From: Bosea sp. 685
GTDB taxonomy: Bacteria; Pseudomonadota; Alphaproteobacteria; Rhizobiales; Beijerinckiaceae
Direction: 5' to 3'
Assembly: GCF_031884435.1 (NCBI RefSeq)
Contig: NZ_CP134779.1
Coordinates: 5,642,001 to 5,706,000, forward strand
Length of the DNA stretch: 64,000 nucleotides
Shown: positions 62,237-64,000 of the stretch, piece by piece
How positions within the stretch are numbered: position 1 is the stretch's first letter
How the letters are laid out: each line of letters begins with the position of its first letter
Made by a program: the position numbers and the translations under genes
The notes under the pieces: generated by a model
What the model saw: only the letters and a program-made list of their open reading frames with translations
Database searches by the model: none
What the model was told of the DNA's origin: nothing

Positions 62237-62280
62237 CAATGTTTCTTCGCAAACTCGACTAGCCGGGTCGTTGGCCAGCT

Positions 62281-63012
62281 TCAATGCGCGCCGGCGCTGA
62301 CGAAATTGCGCAGCTCCGGCGTCTGCGGATCGGCGAACAACGTCTTCGACGGCCCGCTTTCCCAGATCTTGCCCTGGTGCATGAACACCGTCGTGCTCGC
62401 CACGGTGCGGGCGAAATTCATTTCATGCGTCACCAGCAGCATGGTCATGCCGCCCTTGGCGAGCTTCTCCATCACCAGCAGCACCTCGCCCGTCAGCTCC
62501 GGATCGAGCGCCGAGGTGACCTCGTCGAACAGCATCACCTTCGGGCGCATCGCCAGCGAACGGGCGATGGCGACGCGCTGCTGCTGCCCGCCCGAGAGAT
62601 TATCGGGATAGCTGTCGAACTTCTCGGAGAGGCCGACCTGCGCCAGCACGTCGCGCGCCAGCGTCATCGCCTCGGCCGTCGAGACGCCCTGAGTGATACG
62701 CGGCGAGAGCATGATGTTCTGCCCGACAGTCAGATGCGGGAACAGGTTGTAGCTCTGGAAGACGATGCCGACATCCTTGCGCAATTCGCGCAGGCGCTTG
62801 GGGTCCTGGTCGACAGCGTGGCCGGCGACCTCGATGCGGCCTGCATGGAAGATCTCGAGCCCGTTGATGCAGCGCAGCAGCGTGCTCTTGCCCGAGCCGG
62901 AGCGGCCAATGATCGCAACGACCTGGCCTGTGTCGACGCTGAGCGAGACGCCTTTCAGGACCTCGAGCGCGCCGAACTTCTTGTAGACGTCGTCAATGAC
63001 TACGGCTGGCAT
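62281..63012 (-). CDS. Polar amino-acid ABC transporter ATPase (GlnQ/HisP family)
   Basis: 243 residues. Walker A GRSGSGKST near 37, Q-loop VFQSYNLFPHLTVGQNIMLS near 83, signature LSGGQQQR near 140, Walker B VMLFDEVTSALDPE near 160, H-loop VTHEM near 197. The EVTSALDPELTGEVL wording is diagnostic of the amino-acid group. The start overlaps the permease stop by 20 bases, so the genes are coupled. Gene order ATPase last, permeases first. Confidence 0.9.
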   Translation of the reverse strand: MPAVVIDDVYKKFGALEVLKGVSLSVDTGQVVAIIGRSGSGKSTLLRCINGLEIFHAGRIEVAGHAVDQDPKRLRELRKDVGIVFQSYNLFPHLTVGQNIMLSPRITQGVSTAEAMTLARDVLAQVGLSEKFDSYPDNLSGGQQQRVAIARSLAMRPKVMLFDEVTSALDPELTGEVLLVMEKLAKGGMTMLLVTHEMNFARTVASTTVFMHQGKIWESGPSKTLFADPQTPELRNFVSAGAH

Positions 63013-63646
63013 TCATCACCTTTTCGAGATGTCGGCTGAGCCTGGAAAGCGGGAAGCAGATGGCGAAGTAGATCGCTCCCACCAGGGTGAAGATCTGGAA
63101 GGCCTGATAGGTCGCGTTGTTGACCAGCATGCCGGCGCGCATCAGGTCGACGAAGCCGACGACCTGGACGATCGAGGTGTTCTTCACGAGCTGGACGAGG
63201 AAGCCGACCGTCGGTGGCAGCGAGATGCGCGCGGCCTGCGGCAGGATGATGTAGCGGTATTGCTGGCCGCGCGTCAGCGCCAGCGAGGCCGAGGCCTCCC
63301 ATTGCTGGCGCGGCACGGATTCGATCGAGCCACGCCAGATCTCGGCGAGATAGGCCGAGACGTAAATCGCGAGCGAGGCTGACGCCGCGAGGAAAGGCGG
63401 CAATTCGATGCCGACAGCCGAGAGCCCGTAATAGCTCATGAACAGCACCATGAGCACGGGAATGGACTGGATCACTAGGATGTAGCCGGCAGCGAAGCGG
63501 CGCAGCAGCTTCACCCGCGACAGGCGCATGATGGCGAGAACGCCGCCCAAGAGGCCGCCGATGACGAAGGCGATGGCGGTGAGCGCGATTGTCCAGCTCG
63601 CGGCGCGGAGAATGAAATAGGCCTCGGGCCAACCGAAGGTCTGCAT
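62993..63646 (-). CDS. Polar amino-acid ABC transporter permease (HisM/GlnP family)
   Basis: 217 residues. Coupling loop SASLALTRGQQYRYIILPQA near 140 with the following ARISLPPTVGFLVQLVKNTS, the hallmark of the HisMQ family. Hydrophobic segments at about 12-35, 52-75, 85-105 and 180-200. The start at 63646 shares bases with the upstream permease stop. It forms a heterodimer with that subunit. Confidence 0.88.
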   Translation of the reverse strand: MQTFGWPEAYFILRAASWTIALTAIAFVIGGLLGGVLAIMRLSRVKLLRRFAAGYILVIQSIPVLMVLFMSYYGLSAVGIELPPFLAASASLAIYVSAYLAEIWRGSIESVPRQQWEASASLALTRGQQYRYIILPQAARISLPPTVGFLVQLVKNTSIVQVVGFVDLMRAGMLVNNATYQAFQIFTLVGAIYFAICFPLSRLSRHLEKVMNASRSH

Positions 63647-63999
63647 CAGGCGGCCTCCCCATGCGCTTCGGTGACACGGGCCAGCCCGGAGACCTGGGGG
63701 AAGATCCTGCGGCCGAGCCAGTTCAGGAAGAGCTTCAGCGAGAGCGCCAGCACGAGGTAGATCACGGTGACGACGATGTAGGTCTCGAAGCTGCGGAAGG
63801 TGTCCTGCTCGATGATCGCGGCCGTGCCCGAAAGCTCCTGCACCGAGACGAAGGAGCAGATGCTGGAGGCCAGCATCATCAGCACGAACTGGCTCGACAG
63901 CGCCGGCCAGACACGGGCAAAGGCCGGCTGCAGCACGACATACTGGAAGACCTGGCGCCGGCTCATCGCCAGCGCCAGCCCGGCCTCGATCTGCGATTT
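63646..63999 (-). CDS. Polar amino-acid ABC transporter permease, C-terminal part
   Basis: Partial: the frame is still open at the window end, with SQIEAGLALAMSRRQVFQYV, the EAG...G coupling loop, followed by VLQPAFARVWPALSSQFVLM and the ending LNWLGRRIFPQVSGLAR. About 118 residues are visible. It is the first of two permeases in this operon; the binding protein gene is probably just outside the window. Confidence 0.85.
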   Translation of the reverse strand, partial: KSQIEAGLALAMSRRQVFQYVVLQPAFARVWPALSSQFVLMMLASSICSFVSVQELSGTAAIIEQDTFRSFETYIVVTVIYLVLALSLKLFLNWLGRRIFPQVSGLARVTEAHGEAA

Positions 64000-64000
64000 A

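Overview
The window is high-GC DNA with short spacers, many ATGA start/stop overlaps, and long strings of ABC-transporter genes. Gene content (PuuE-like deacetylases, several Opp/Dpp and sugar ABC systems, CueR/CopA, DmeR/RcnA-type nickel-cobalt efflux) and the typical intergenic palindromes (an 'agagcaggatgcgaaaag' type and a 'ccgtcatcccggg' type) fit an alphaproteobacterium of the Hyphomicrobiales, most likely Bosea or a close relative. The genus is an inference from gene style, not from a marker gene.

Layout. 1-7.3 kb: tail of a polyamine/opine-type ABC importer (ATPase end, binding protein, two permeases), with two PuuE-like deacetylases, an NHL-repeat protein and a DadA-like FAD oxidase that probably process the imported nitrogen compound. 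7.6-13.7 kb: a VOC protein followed by a complete peptide-type ABC importer whose two ATPases are fused. 13.9-17.8 kb: housekeeping genes (crotonase, DUF1499 membrane protein, MBL hydrolase, biotin transporter bioY). 17.8-24 kb: an accessory-looking stretch (45-residue lipoprotein, GGDEF-EAL protein, HerA-like ATPase, a decayed second bioY 3' end, rhomboid protease, unknown membrane protein), then tRNA-Pro(CGG) and tRNA-Gln(TTG).

24.3-34.8 kb: an 8.3-kb insert bracketed by two direct copies of about 729 bp containing the 3' end of a histidine kinase gene. The left copy starts at the last bases of tRNA-Gln. The insert holds one divergent pair: a large BTAD/pseudo-cyclase/AAA/TPR regulator (split by a one-base frameshift in a G run) and a 1,237-codon autotransporter. 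The full-length kinase and its response regulator lie on the far side and are divergent from the copper operon.

35.7-56.2 kb: a metal-homeostasis region. It has a copper operon (lipoprotein, TolC-family protein, two-domain multicopper oxidase, cupredoxin, CusF-like protein), cueR and Cu(I)-ATPase copA with a clear MerR-type promoter, a nickel/cobalt module (CsoR/RcnR-type repressor with its GC-tract operator, an unknown protein resembling the RcnA loop, RcnA), a five-gene Opp/Nik-like ABC importer preceded by a Zur-like box, then a CopZ-like chaperone and a Zn/Cd/Pb P1B-ATPase with a remarkable His/Cys-rich repeat. The last two each have a MerR-type operator.

56.3-61.6 kb: a sugar or sugar-acid ABC importer with an L-idonate 5-dehydrogenase-like enzyme; the likely GntR regulator upstream survives only as a 3' fragment. 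62.3-64 kb: a polar amino-acid ABC transporter running off the window end.
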